Source: JALZAH01 sp051000755 (GTDB lineage Bacteria; Actinomycetota; Acidimicrobiia; Acidimicrobiales; Palsa-688). Taken from it: 64,000 nt of DNA. The translations under genes were made by a program, and so were the position numbers. Below the pieces are notes generated by a model. That model worked only from the letters and a program-made list of their open reading frames with translations. It had not been told where the DNA came from and did no database searches. Shown here one piece after another: positions 20,347 through 29,563 of this stretch (position 1 is the stretch's first letter; each line of letters starts with the position of its first letter). The stretch covers positions 1 through 64,000 of the forward strand of contig JBPCNZ010000005.1 of NCBI GenBank assembly GCA_051000755.1, written 5' to 3'.

Positions 20347-23300
20347 ATGTGCGGGATCGTCGCCGTCGTTGCTCGCCCCTCCAGGCGACCGGTCCCCGGG
20401 GCCACCGCCGTGGTCGAGGACCTGGGCGCGGCCTTGTGTCTGGCCGAAGGGGCCCGGGGGGACGGCGGGGGCGTCGACCTCGAAGCCCTGGGCTCGGCGG
20501 CACGGGCGGTCGAAACGGCGGACTCGGTCCTGCGCGGCCCTCCGGGCGTGGCCTGCCTGCTGGGCGGCGGAGGCGACGTGCTGCGCTCGGTGGCCGAGAT
20601 CTCCGAGCGAGCCGGCCTGGTCCTGGCCACCTTGGAGGCCGACCTGGATCAGGGCCGCGTCGAGGTCGGGCCGGTCGCCCAGGAGGCCCTCAACGCGGCC
20701 CTCGTGCGTCTGAAGGACGGTTGGTGGGCCGTAGGCCGCGACCGGGTCAACGCCGCTCGGGCCATAGCGGAACTGGCCGGGATGCACCTCGACGGCCCCC
20801 ACCAGGGTGCCTCGGGTTCCTACGGCCCGGCCCCGACCGGCCCGGCCCTCGTGGCCCTGTGGTCCATTCAGGTCGCCCTGGCCGGCATCGACCGCCTCGA
20901 GGTCCGGGGCCGGGACTCGGCTGGCATCCATGTGCTCATCCACGGCCACGGGTTGGACCCCACCGACCCGGCGGTTGCTCCCCTTCTCGGGGCCCGGGTC
21001 CACGACCCGCTGTTCACGTCGCTGGCCGTGCGGGTCCCCGAAGGGTGCCTGAGCCTGGTCTACAAGGCCGCCGCCGAGATCGGTGAGTTGGGCGACAACG
21101 TGGCCTCGTTGCGCACGGCGATCCGCTCCGACCCGCTCCTGGCCCTGGCCCTGGCTCAACCGGGAGCGGCGGCCACCGTGATCGGCCACACCCGCTGGGC
21201 CAGCGTGGGAATCATCTCCCAGGCGAATGCCCACCCCCTCAACTCGGAGGAGTTCGGCGGGGTGGCCGCCCCGTACGTCACCGCCGCCCTCAACGGGGAC
21301 GTGGACAACCACGCCATGCTCCGGTTGTCCGAGGCTCTGCGCCTTCCCGAGGAGGTGACCACCGATGCCAAGGTCGGGCCGGCCCTGATCTCCCACCGCT
21401 TGGCGGAGGGGGTGACGATGGAGGAGGCGTTCGCCTCCACGGTGGCCCGCTTCGAGGGGTCGGTCGCCGTCGTCGCCTCCGCGGCCGTCACCCCCGACCA
21501 GGTGCATCTGGCCCTCAAGGGGTCGGGCCAGGGCATGTGCATCGGCCTCACCGAGGACGCTTTCGTCGTGACCAGCGAGCCCTACGGCCTGGTCGAGGAG
21601 ACGTGCCGGTACGTGCGGATGGACGGCGAGACCACCGGAGGGCAGTACGCCGTCCTCGACCGGGCCGGAGCCGGGACCCTGGAGAGCATCGCCCTGGCCC
21701 GCTACGACCGGGCCCCGATCCGGCTCGGTGAGGGCGATGTCCGTGTCGCCGAGGTGACGACGAGAGACATCGACCGGGGCGGATTCCCCCATTTCCTCCT
21801 CAAGGAGATCTTCGAGGCGCCCAGGTCGTTCCGAAAGACCCTCAGGGGCCGGATCGTGGAGGCCGACGACGGATCCCTGATCGCCCGCCTGGGGGCCGAT
21901 ACCCTCCCCCCCGCCCTGCTCGACGCCTGGTCCTCGGGCCGCATCACCGAGGTCCTGATCATCGGCCAGGGCACGGCTGCCGTCGCCGGGCAGGCCACGG
22001 CAGCGGCCTTCTCCCGTTGCGTTCCCACCGTTGCCGTCCGCGCCCTCCCGGCCACCGAGCTGTCAGGCTTCGGCCTTCGCGACGACATGGCCGACACCCT
22101 CATCGTCGCCATCAGCCAGTCCGGCACCACGACCGACACCAACCGCACCGTGGATCTGGTCCGCAACCGCGGCGCCCACGTGGTGAGCGTCGTCAACCGG
22201 CGCAACAGCGATCTGGTCGCCAAGTCCCACGGCGTGCTCTACACCTCGGACGGGCGCGACGTGGAGATGAGTGTCGCCTCCACCAAGGCGTTCTACGCCC
22301 AGGTGGCGGCGGGCTGGCTGCTGGCCGCTGCTCTCGGCGCTACCGCCCGGGACGCCCGGGCCACGGGGGAGAACGCCGCCACGATCGGGTCCATCCTCGG
22401 CGCCCTGCGTGACATGCCCGAGGCTATGGAGCACGTCGTCCACGAGCAGGGGGCGGTGGCCAAGGTGGCCGCCTCCCTTGCCCCGTCCCGGCGGTACTGG
22501 GCGCTCGTCGGCAGCGGTCCCGACCGGGTGGCGGCGGCGGAGCTGCGGATCAAGCTGTCGGAGCTGTGCTACAAGGCGATCGCCGCCGATGTGATCGAGG
22601 ACAAGAAGCACATCGACCTGTCCTCGGAGCCCCTGATCATCGTCTGCGCCGCGTCGCTGTCGGGTCCCAACGCCGCCGACGTGGCCAAAGAGGTCGCCAT
22701 CTACCGGGCCCACAAGGCGGCCCCGGTGGTCATCGCCCGCCGCAGCGAGGCCGAGCGCTTCTCGGTCGCCCTGGCGGTGATCGCCGTCGACGACGTCGAC
22801 CCGGACCTCGGGTTCGTGCTCTCGGCCATGGTGGGTCATCTCTTCGGTTACGAGGCGGCCCTGGCCATCGACGCCCAGGCCCGGCCGCTGCGGGCCGCCC
22901 GGGCCGCCATCGAGGCGGTCACGGGGGGCGAACTGACCTACGGGGCCGGTGTCCTCGAGGCCCTGGCCCCCCAGGTCGGACGGGTTGCCCAACCCTTCGT
23001 GGAGGGTCTCCGCTCCGGCGCCTACAACGGCACCCTGGAGGCGTCCACCGCGGTGGCCCTGGTGTCCCTGCTGCGCTACGCCTCCGGCCTGGTGCCCATC
23101 GAGACCTATGAGCTGGAGTCCGGCAAGGTCGGCACCCCCGCCGCCGTGGTCGGCGATCTCCTCGTCGCTCTCACGGTCGGGATCGACGAGCTCACCCGAC
23201 CGGTCGACGCCATCAAGCACCAGGCCAAGACGGTCACGGTCGGCATCTCCCGCAGCGAGGACGAGCTGCTCGGGCTGCCCCTCGTCAAGCACACCCTCTC

Positions 23301-23832
23301 GGCCGGCGCCAGTCCTGACCGCCTCGGTTACCGGGCTCTGCGGACCCTCGGTGTCCTGGACCGGGCCGTGGCGGCGGTCACCGGCTACACCCGCTACCGG
23401 ATACGGGAGAGCGCCACCACGGTGGTCCCCGTCATCGAGGTGGTCGACCAGGGCGGGATCGCCCTCAGCATCGGTTCCCGGACCCGGCGGGACCCGCGCC
23501 TGCGGGGGACCAAGCACCGGGCGGCCGACGAGCGCGAGGTCACCGTGGCCCGGGGCCGGCGCGACGGGCGGACCGTCGTCCTCGTCCCCGAAGTGGAGGC
23601 CAACGCCGTCGTGGGCATGACCCTGCTCCACGTGCGCTTCGCCGACTACCTCTCGGCGGCCGACGCCCGGGCCGTCCTGACCGGGTACCGAGGGCGCTAT
23701 TCGGCGCTGTCCGACGCCATCACCGAGACCGAGCCCACCGTCGACGACACCGTCTTGGGCCGGGTCCCGATCGTGGATCTGCTGACCGAGCCCGTCTACG
23801 TCCTCGCGGAACGGTGGCGAACGCAGCGGTGA
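20347..23832 (+). CDS. glmS: Oversized GlmS-like glutamine amidotransferase/SIS-domain protein
   Basis: Predicted glutamine:fructose-6-phosphate aminotransferase, which makes glucosamine-6-phosphate for the cell wall. At 1161 residues it is almost twice the usual 610. The nucleophile is Cys2 (MCGIVAVV). The glutaminase motif GHTRWASVG comes only near residue 280 instead of 70, so about 200 residues are inserted. LNGDVDNHAML follows. The first SIS domain begins near residue 484 (LLKEIFEAPRSFRKTLRGRI) and contains SQSGTTTDTNRT. A KTVTVG stretch near residue 960, like the C-terminal catalytic Lys region of GlmS, is followed by about 200 extra residues. ATG start at 20347. It overlaps nnr by four bases, and lies close to glmM and alr, which supports a cell-wall role. 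Confidence 0.85.
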   Translation: MCGIVAVVARPSRRPVPGATAVVEDLGAALCLAEGARGDGGGVDLEALGSAARAVETADSVLRGPPGVACLLGGGGDVLRSVAEISERAGLVLATLEADLDQGRVEVGPVAQEALNAALVRLKDGWWAVGRDRVNAARAIAELAGMHLDGPHQGASGSYGPAPTGPALVALWSIQVALAGIDRLEVRGRDSAGIHVLIHGHGLDPTDPAVAPLLGARVHDPLFTSLAVRVPEGCLSLVYKAAAEIGELGDNVASLRTAIRSDPLLALALAQPGAAATVIGHTRWASVGIISQANAHPLNSEEFGGVAAPYVTAALNGDVDNHAMLRLSEALRLPEEVTTDAKVGPALISHRLAEGVTMEEAFASTVARFEGSVAVVASAAVTPDQVHLALKGSGQGMCIGLTEDAFVVTSEPYGLVEETCRYVRMDGETTGGQYAVLDRAGAGTLESIALARYDRAPIRLGEGDVRVAEVTTRDIDRGGFPHFLLKEIFEAPRSFRKTLRGRIVEADDGSLIARLGADTLPPALLDAWSSGRITEVLIIGQGTAAVAGQATAAAFSRCVPTVAVRALPATELSGFGLRDDMADTLIVAISQSGTTTDTNRTVDLVRNRGAHVVSVVNRRNSDLVAKSHGVLYTSDGRDVEMSVASTKAFYAQVAAGWLLAAALGATARDARATGENAATIGSILGALRDMPEAMEHVVHEQGAVAKVAASLAPSRRYWALVGSGPDRVAAAELRIKLSELCYKAIAADVIEDKKHIDLSSEPLIIVCAASLSGPNAADVAKEVAIYRAHKAAPVVIARRSEAERFSVALAVIAVDDVDPDLGFVLSAMVGHLFGYEAALAIDAQARPLRAARAAIEAVTGGELTYGAGVLEALAPQVGRVAQPFVEGLRSGAYNGTLEASTAVALVSLLRYASGLVPIETYELESGKVGTPAAVVGDLLVALTVGIDELTRPVDAIKHQAKTVTVGISRSEDELLGLPLVKHTLSAGASPDRLGYRALRTLGVLDRAVAAVTGYTRYRIRESATTVVPVIEVVDQGGIALSIGSRTRRDPRLRGTKHRAADEREVTVARGRRDGRTVVLVPEVEANAVVGMTLLHVRFADYLSAADARAVLTGYRGRYSALSDAITETEPTVDDTVLGRVPIVDLLTEPVYVLAERWRTQR

Positions 23833-25271
23833 TCCCTGTCGTCACCCCCGAGGAGATGGCCGGGGTCGACCGCTCCGCGTCCGAACCGGTCGAGGTCCTC
23901 GTGGCCAGAGCCGGCGCCGCCGTGGCTACCCAGGCGGTTGCCATGCTCCGGGCGTCGCCCCGCGGCCTGGTCTTCGGCGCCCGGGTGATCGTGGTTGCCG
24001 GACCGGGCAACAACGGGGCGGACGGCCGGGACGTGGCCCGCCGCCTGAGGTCCCGGGGGGCGGCCGTCACCGTCGTCGAGGCCAGCGCCGTGGCCGGTAC
24101 CACCCTGGCTCCCGCCGATCTGGTCATCGATGCCGCCTTCGGCACCGGTCTGTCCCGCCCCTACCGGCCCCCATCACTCGGCGGCGCCATGGTGCTGGCG
24201 GTCGACATCCCCTCGGGTGTCTCCGGGCTCACCGGCGCCGTGGTCGGCGGTGAAGACGGCGCCTTCGTCGACGCCACCGCCACGGTGACCTTCGCCGCTC
24301 TCAAGCCCGGCCTGGTGCTGGGGGCCGGAGCGGAGGCGGTCGGCGACCTGAACATCGTCGACATCGGCCTCGGTGCCGGCGTCGACGCTGTGGCCCGGGC
24401 CTGGATGATCACCGATGACGACGTGGCCCGGATCCCGCTGCGGGGCCACGACGCCCACAAGTGGCAGAGCGCCGTCCATGTCGTTGCCGGCTCACCGGGC
24501 ATGAACGGCGCTCCCTGGTTGGTCTCCACCGCCGCCCTGCGTGCGGGCGCCGGCTACGTGCGCCTGGCCATCCCCGGGATGGCCGCGGGGGCCGCCGGTC
24601 TGCCCCCCGGCGAGGTGGTCAACGTCGATCTGCCGGCCGAGGGTTGGGACCGTACCGTCCTCGACGGCCTCGAGCGCTTCTCGTGCCTGGTCATCGGGCC
24701 TGGTCTGGGGGACACCGGACGGGATCCGGGTGGGGAGAGCGGGGCCGCCACCCCCGTCGGCCGGCTCCTGGCCGCCGCCCCCGTCCCGGCCGTGGTGGAC
24801 GCCGACGGTCTCAACGCCCTCGGATCGCTGGCCGCCGTCGCCGAGGTGACCTCGGCTCGTGCGTCGGCGTCCCACGACATCCCGCTGGTGCTCACCCCGC
24901 ACGCGGGGGAGTTCGCCCGCCTCGTCGGTGACAGACCCGGACCGGACCGCCTGGCGTCGGCGCGCGCCGCGGCTGCCGCCAGCGGAGCGATCGTCCTGCT
25001 CAAGGGGTCCACCACCGTTGTCGCCCACCCTGACGGCCGGGTCCTCCTGAGCGACGCCGGTTCCTCCCGGCTGGCCACGGCCGGGACCGGCGACGTGCTC
25101 TCCGGGGTCATCGGGGGCCTGGTGGCCCGGGGGCTGGAGCCGTTCGTGGCCGCCGCCCTCGGTGCTCACATCCACGGGCGGGCCGCCGAGTTGGGACACG
25201 CCGAGGGCCTGGTTGCATCCGACCTGCCCCCGCTGGTGTCCCTCTGGCTGTCGAACGCCGCTCGGCCGTGA
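23829..25271 (+). CDS. nnr: Bifunctional NAD(P)H-hydrate epimerase / ADP-dependent dehydratase
   Basis: Repairs damaged (hydrated) NAD(P)H. The N-terminal YjeF_N epimerase domain shows VIVVAGPGNNGADGRDVARRL and VDIPSGVSGLTGAVVG. The C-terminal ribokinase-like dehydratase domain shows the HKWQSAVHVVAGSPGMNGA entry, VVDADGLNAL, LTPHAGEFARL and the ATP/ADP-site text GTGDVLSGVIGGL. 480 residues. I take GTG at 23829, which makes a GTGA overlap with glmS; a GTG at 23814 is an in-frame alternative five codons longer. The nnr-alr order is typical of actinomycetes. Confidence 0.93.
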   Translation: MIPVVTPEEMAGVDRSASEPVEVLVARAGAAVATQAVAMLRASPRGLVFGARVIVVAGPGNNGADGRDVARRLRSRGAAVTVVEASAVAGTTLAPADLVIDAAFGTGLSRPYRPPSLGGAMVLAVDIPSGVSGLTGAVVGGEDGAFVDATATVTFAALKPGLVLGAGAEAVGDLNIVDIGLGAGVDAVARAWMITDDDVARIPLRGHDAHKWQSAVHVVAGSPGMNGAPWLVSTAALRAGAGYVRLAIPGMAAGAAGLPPGEVVNVDLPAEGWDRTVLDGLERFSCLVIGPGLGDTGRDPGGESGAATPVGRLLAAAPVPAVVDADGLNALGSLAAVAEVTSARASASHDIPLVLTPHAGEFARLVGDRPGPDRLASARAAAAASGAIVLLKGSTTVVAHPDGRVLLSDAGSSRLATAGTGDVLSGVIGGLVARGLEPFVAAALGAHIHGRAAELGHAEGLVASDLPPLVSLWLSNAARP

Positions 25272-26443
25272 GCGTGGCCATCCCGCTGCCCCGCCACCGT
25301 TTCCGCCCGGCGTGGGCCGAGATCGATCTTGACGCCATCGCCGCCAATGCGGCCATCCTGGCTGCGATGGGCGCCCCGGCCGGGCTGTGCGCGGTGGTCA
25401 AGGCCGACGGCTACGGCCATGGCGCCGTCCCCGTGGCCCGGGCCGCCCGCCGCGGTGGAGCCGCCTGGCTGGGCGTGGCCCTGGTCGAGGAGGGTGTCGA
25501 GTTGCGCCAGGCTGGCCTGGACGGCCCCATCCTGGTGCTGTCCGAACCGACGCCCGGGGCCATGGCCGAGGTGGTGGCCCGGGACCTGACCCCGACCCTC
25601 TACACCGCAGCCGGAGTGGAATCCGCCACCGCCGAGGTGGGCCGGTCGGGCCGGTCGCGGCCCCTCGCCGTCCATGTGAAGGTCGACACCGGCATGCACC
25701 GGGTGGGAGCGACGCCCGACGCGGCCGTGGCCCTGGCTCTCGACGTGGCCGCCCGACCCGAGCTCGAGCTGGGCGGCTTCTGGACCCATTTCGCCGTGGC
25801 TGACGAGATCGATGACCCTTACACGGCAGGCCAGATGGAGCGCTTCGAGGCCGCATCGGCTCGCCTCCGGGTGGCCGGGGTCGTTCCCCCGTTGTGCCAC
25901 GCGGCCAACTCGGCCGCCACCCTGTGGCATCCGGACGCCCGACTGGATCTGGTCCGTTGCGGGATCGCCCTCTACGGCCTGGCTCCGGCCGCGGCGGGGA
26001 TCGGCGCTCCCGAGATGATCGGCTTGCGTCCCGCTCTGACCCTGCGGGCCCGAGTGTCGCACGTCAAGACGGTGGCCGCCGGCGAGCGCCTGTCCTACGG
26101 GTTGCGCTACCGGCTGGAAGTGCCGTCGGTCGTGGCCACCGTGCCCATCGGTTACGCCGATGGCGTGCCCAGGATCCTGGCCGCGGCCGGAGGCGAGGTC
26201 CTCCTCGGCGGACGGCGCCGGCCCCTGGCCGGGACAGTCACCATGGACCAGATCCTGGTGGACTGTGGCCCCGACGGCCAGGGGGGCGCCGGCGTGGCGG
26301 TGGGCGACGACGTGGTGCTGCTCGGAGCTCAGGGCGACGAGCACATCGGGGCGTGGGAGTGGGCCAACCTGACCGGGACCATCTCCTACGAGATCGTCTG
26401 CGGCCTGAGCCAGCGGGTGCCCCGGATCTACCTGGGGGCCTGA
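25268..26443 (+). CDS. alr: Alanine racemase
   Basis: PLP-dependent enzyme producing D-alanine for peptidoglycan. The PLP lysine lies in AVVKADGYGHGAVPVAR, the second catalytic residue in ERLSYGLRY, and substrate-domain motifs KVDTGMHRVG and PIGYADGVPR are present. 391 residues, normal length. GTG start at 25268 overlaps the nnr stop by four bases. Confidence 0.96.
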   Translation: MSVAIPLPRHRFRPAWAEIDLDAIAANAAILAAMGAPAGLCAVVKADGYGHGAVPVARAARRGGAAWLGVALVEEGVELRQAGLDGPILVLSEPTPGAMAEVVARDLTPTLYTAAGVESATAEVGRSGRSRPLAVHVKVDTGMHRVGATPDAAVALALDVAARPELELGGFWTHFAVADEIDDPYTAGQMERFEAASARLRVAGVVPPLCHAANSAATLWHPDARLDLVRCGIALYGLAPAAAGIGAPEMIGLRPALTLRARVSHVKTVAAGERLSYGLRYRLEVPSVVATVPIGYADGVPRILAAAGGEVLLGGRRRPLAGTVTMDQILVDCGPDGQGGAGVAVGDDVVLLGAQGDEHIGAWEWANLTGTISYEIVCGLSQRVPRIYLGA

Positions 26444-27456
26444 GTGGGCCGCAAGGGCATCGTCGGGCTGGTCCTGGCCGGCGCGGGCGTGGCCGGGGTC
26501 ACCGGCGGGATCGTTGCCGAAAGGGCGATGATCCGGGCTCAGCGCCAACGTCCCGACCGGGTGGCCGGGGTGGACACCGGACTGCGACCCGACGTGATCG
26601 GCCGGGTCCTCACCATGTCCGACGTGGCCGACTTCGGGTCCTCGAACAGGGGACCGGTCCAGCCATCGTCCTTCTCCACGGCATCACCCTGGCCGCCTCC
26701 ATCTGGCACTTCCAGCTGCCGGAGCTGGCCGCCGCCGGGTACCGGGTGGTGGCCTACGACCAACGGGGCCACGGCGCCTCGACGGTCGGTCGGGAGGGCC
26801 TGACCCTGGACCGCCTGGCCGCCGACCTGGCCGAGGTGCTCGACGCCCTGGACCTGCGCCACGTCGTCCTGGTGGGCCACTCGATGGGGGGGATGGTCGC
26901 CCTGCGCTATCTGGCCGGCGATCGGGAGGCGGCCACCGGCCACGGCCGGATCGGGGCCCTGGCTCTGGTGGCCACGTCGGCCAACCCGGTGATCGGAAGT
27001 GGGATCCCGGGGGCGAGGGCCGTGATCGCCGCGGCCCGGCCGCTGCTGTCCCGGGCGGCCTGGGCCACCTCCCGGCTCCCCGGTCCGAGCCTCGGTGGCG
27101 GGGACCTGTCGTTCCTCCTGGCCCGGGTCACCTTCGGCGACGAACCCTCCACCAGCCAGGTGGCGCTGACCCGGGACATCACCGCCGCGGTGCCGGCCAG
27201 GGTGGCGGCCGAGCTGCTGAGCGAGATCGTCCGCTACGACGAGTTCACCACCCTCGACCGTCTCGATCTGCCGACGACGATCGTGGTGGGAACCAACGAC
27301 CTGATGACCCCGGTCCGCCATGCCCGGACCATGACCGACGTCATTGCCGGTGCCGATCTCGTCACCCTCGAGGGGTGCGGCCACATGGTGATGCTCGAAC
27401 GCCCCGAGGAGCTGGCCACCGCTCTGGAGAAGCTCGCAGGACGCGTCCTGCTATGA
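26444..27456 (+). pseudogene. Alpha/beta hydrolase, interrupted by a one-base frameshift
   Basis: Starts GTG at 26444, touching the alr stop, with an N-terminal hydrophobic segment (GLVLAGAGVAGVTGGIVAERA) that probably anchors it. The first frame runs to TMSDVADFG near 26638. The next frame then continues VLEQGTGPAIVLLHGITLA and carries the complete hydrolase: nucleophile elbow GHSMGGMVAL, acid in VVGTNDLMTP, and catalytic His in LEGCGHMVMLE. The span is one base short of a whole number of codons. The break falls in a GGG run; a fourth G would restore DFGVLEQGTGP. Actinobacterial clusters commonly have such a hydrolase after alr. Either a sequence error or a recent loss of function. Confidence 0.82.
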
Positions 27457-28310
27457 CCGGGTTGACCGACATAAACGGGGTCCGTGTCGGTCACTGGACC
27501 GATGCCGTCGGGCTGACCGGCTGCAGCGTGGTCCTGTTGCCCGTGGGCACGGTGGGGTCGGGTGAGGTCCGTGGCGGCGCACCAGGATCCAGGGAATGGG
27601 CCCTCCTCGATCCCGGCCGGGTCGTCGATGCCGTCGACGCCGTCGTGCTGACCGGTGGCTCGGCGTTCGGGCTGGCCGCCTGCGACGGGGTCATGGCCTG
27701 GTGCGAGGAACAAGGACGGGGGTGGCCGACGCCCGCAGGTCCGGTCCCCATCGTCGTGGGGCTGGTGATCTACGACCTCGCCAACGGGGACCCCTTGGCG
27801 CGCCCCGGCCGTCCCGAGGGCTATGGGGCCTGCCGTCAGGCGTCGGCGGGGCCGGTCCCCTCCGGCCGGCTCGGGGCCGGGACGGGAGCCACCGTCGGCA
27901 AGTGGCGAGGCCCGGCGGCCACCAGGCCCGGCGGTCTGGGCTCGGCCTCTGAGAGCGATGGTGATCTGATCGTGGCTGCCCTCGTCGCCGTCAACGCCAT
28001 CGGAGACATTCGACCGGCCGACGGTAACGCGGTGCCGTTGACGTCGTGGCCGATACCCCCCGAGGCGGGGACCAACACCACCATCGGGGTTGTCGTGACC
28101 AACGCCGGATTGACCAAGCAGGACTGCCACCGGGTGGCCGCCAGCGCCCACGACGGCTTGGCTCGGGCCATCGAGCCGGTCCACCTGACGGGCGACGGCG
28201 ACGCGTTCGTGGCCGCCGCCACCGGAGTCGTCGCGGCACCCGTCGACCAGGTGGCGTCACTGGCGGCGCGAGCGGTGGAAGTCGCCATCCGGCTGGCCGG
28301 CTCCGGCTGA
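27453..28310 (+). CDS. P1-family (DmpA-like) peptidase/aminopeptidase homologue
   Basis: A 285-residue member of the S58/P1 family, self-processing N-terminal nucleophile hydrolases related to DmpA. It opens with LTDINGVRVGHWTDAVGLTG and has VLTGGSAFGLAA. The likely processing site is the NTTIGVVVTNAGLTK stretch, followed by AHDGLARAIEP and GDGDAFVAA. ATG start at 27453, overlapping the hydrolase stop (ATGA). The substrate is unknown. The 3' end overlaps the convergent membrane glycosyltransferase by 54 bp. It is the last gene of the alr cluster before the accessory block. Confidence 0.85.
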   Translation: MTGLTDINGVRVGHWTDAVGLTGCSVVLLPVGTVGSGEVRGGAPGSREWALLDPGRVVDAVDAVVLTGGSAFGLAACDGVMAWCEEQGRGWPTPAGPVPIVVGLVIYDLANGDPLARPGRPEGYGACRQASAGPVPSGRLGAGTGATVGKWRGPAATRPGGLGSASESDGDLIVAALVAVNAIGDIRPADGNAVPLTSWPIPPEAGTNTTIGVVVTNAGLTKQDCHRVAASAHDGLARAIEPVHLTGDGDAFVAAATGVVAAPVDQVASLAARAVEVAIRLAGSG

Positions 28311-29549
28311 CCGCCCCCCGAGTGGACTGAACAGTAGGGCCATACCGATGGGCAGGGCCAGGTCCATCGTCGCCCGGAGCCGGGGAGCGACAACCGTGAG
28401 GGCGCTGGGGAGAACCACGGCTGCCGCCAGCAGGAGCAGCAGGGTGGCGCGGGGGTCGCGACGGTGGCGCCAGAACCCCGCCAAACCGAGCACCAACGTC
28501 ACATAGAAAAGGGGCAGGGTGTCGGTGCGGAAGCGGATGTTGCGCCCATCGCCCCGGTCGATGGTGTCGTTGGGAAGGACCTCGCCGAGGTGTCCGACAT
28601 TGCTCAGGACGGTTTTGACGACGGAGCCGGGGTGGGTGATGGCGCCTCGCAGACCGCGCTCGACGAGCCTATGGTCCCAGGCGCCCTCGCCGATCAGGGA
28701 GGGTGGCAACCATGAGAACGCCGGATCGAGGACCGGGTCCACGAACCCTCCGCGAGCGATCGCCTCCGGCGAGTACATGGCCGACAGGTTGAAGCCGTTT
28801 GACGTGACGAGGGAGGGTGTGTGCAAGCGGATCTCGTTGCGCACGCTCCACGGTGCGACGATCACCGCGGCCGCCAGCACCGCGCGAAGGGCGACCCTCC
28901 ATCCGACCCGCAGGTACAGGCAACCGGCGACGGCCACCAACAGGGCGGGCCCGGTCGGGCGGGTCAGGAGGAACAGGCCCGTGGCCGTTCCCGCCAGGAC
29001 CCAGTGCCGATCGATGAGGAACATGATGACAAGGAGGACCAACACCAGTCCCAGGGGCTCGCTGAGGGGGATGGCGTCGTTCGCCAGCAGCGACGGGGAC
29101 AACCCGACGAGCACCGCCGCCGCCAGCCCGGCTCGAGGCCCGGCGATCCTGGTCGTCAGTCGTTCTGCGAGGACGACGACCAGCGCTCCGAGCACCACGT
29201 TCGCGGCCTGAGCCACAGCAAGGTGAACACCGAACACGTGGAACAAGCCGCCCAGCACCACCGGGTAGAGCGGGGGCCGGAAGGCCGTGGCATGGACGGC
29301 GGGTTGGAGGAAGGAGTCCGCCACGCCACGACCGGCCGCCACGTTGCGGGCCATCACGAAATACTGGTTGGCATCCCGCTGCGGTGAGTAGTGGCGGAGA
29401 AAGACCGCCCAATAGGCCAACTCGACGAGGATGGCCCCGGCCCCGAGGGGCAAGGGGCCGATCAGCGGGCGATTGCTCGCCAAGGGCTCCGCATCTCGAC
29501 GCGGCGCGTCGACCGGAGCGCCCGGACCAGGTTGGGTCAACTCCGCCAC
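28257..29549 (-). CDS. Polytopic GT-C-type glycosyltransferase (ArnT/PMT-like)
   Basis: A 430-residue membrane protein with many predicted helices and a short N-terminal cytoplasmic tail. The layout resembles family 39/83 lipid-linked sugar transferases: an early extracytoplasmic loop (RDANQYFVMARNVAAGRGV, then FRPPLYPVVLGG), then RLTTRIAGPRAGL and SEPLGLVLVL. Donor and acceptor are not deducible. The GTG start at 29549 lies 14 bases after the sigma partner gene, suggesting one transcript with sigma factor and partner. Alternatively it acts in cell-envelope polysaccharide assembly independent of them. Confidence 0.72.
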   Translation of the reverse strand: MAELTQPGPGAPVDAPRRDAEPLASNRPLIGPLPLGAGAILVELAYWAVFLRHYSPQRDANQYFVMARNVAAGRGVADSFLQPAVHATAFRPPLYPVVLGGLFHVFGVHLAVAQAANVVLGALVVVLAERLTTRIAGPRAGLAAAVLVGLSPSLLANDAIPLSEPLGLVLVLLVIMFLIDRHWVLAGTATGLFLLTRPTGPALLVAVAGCLYLRVGWRVALRAVLAAAVIVAPWSVRNEIRLHTPSLVTSNGFNLSAMYSPEAIARGGFVDPVLDPAFSWLPPSLIGEGAWDHRLVERGLRGAITHPGSVVKTVLSNVGHLGEVLPNDTIDRGDGRNIRFRTDTLPLFYVTLVLGLAGFWRHRRDPRATLLLLLAAAVVLPSALTVVAPRLRATMDLALPIGMALLFSPLGGRSAGAGQPDGDFHRSRRQ

Positions 29550-29563
29550 CGCGCCCTCACCTC

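Noticed and set aside
24461..24931. Plus-strand alternative-frame ORFs inside nnr and many similar ones elsewhere
   Set aside because: Arg/Gly/Pro-rich shadows of real genes without family features.
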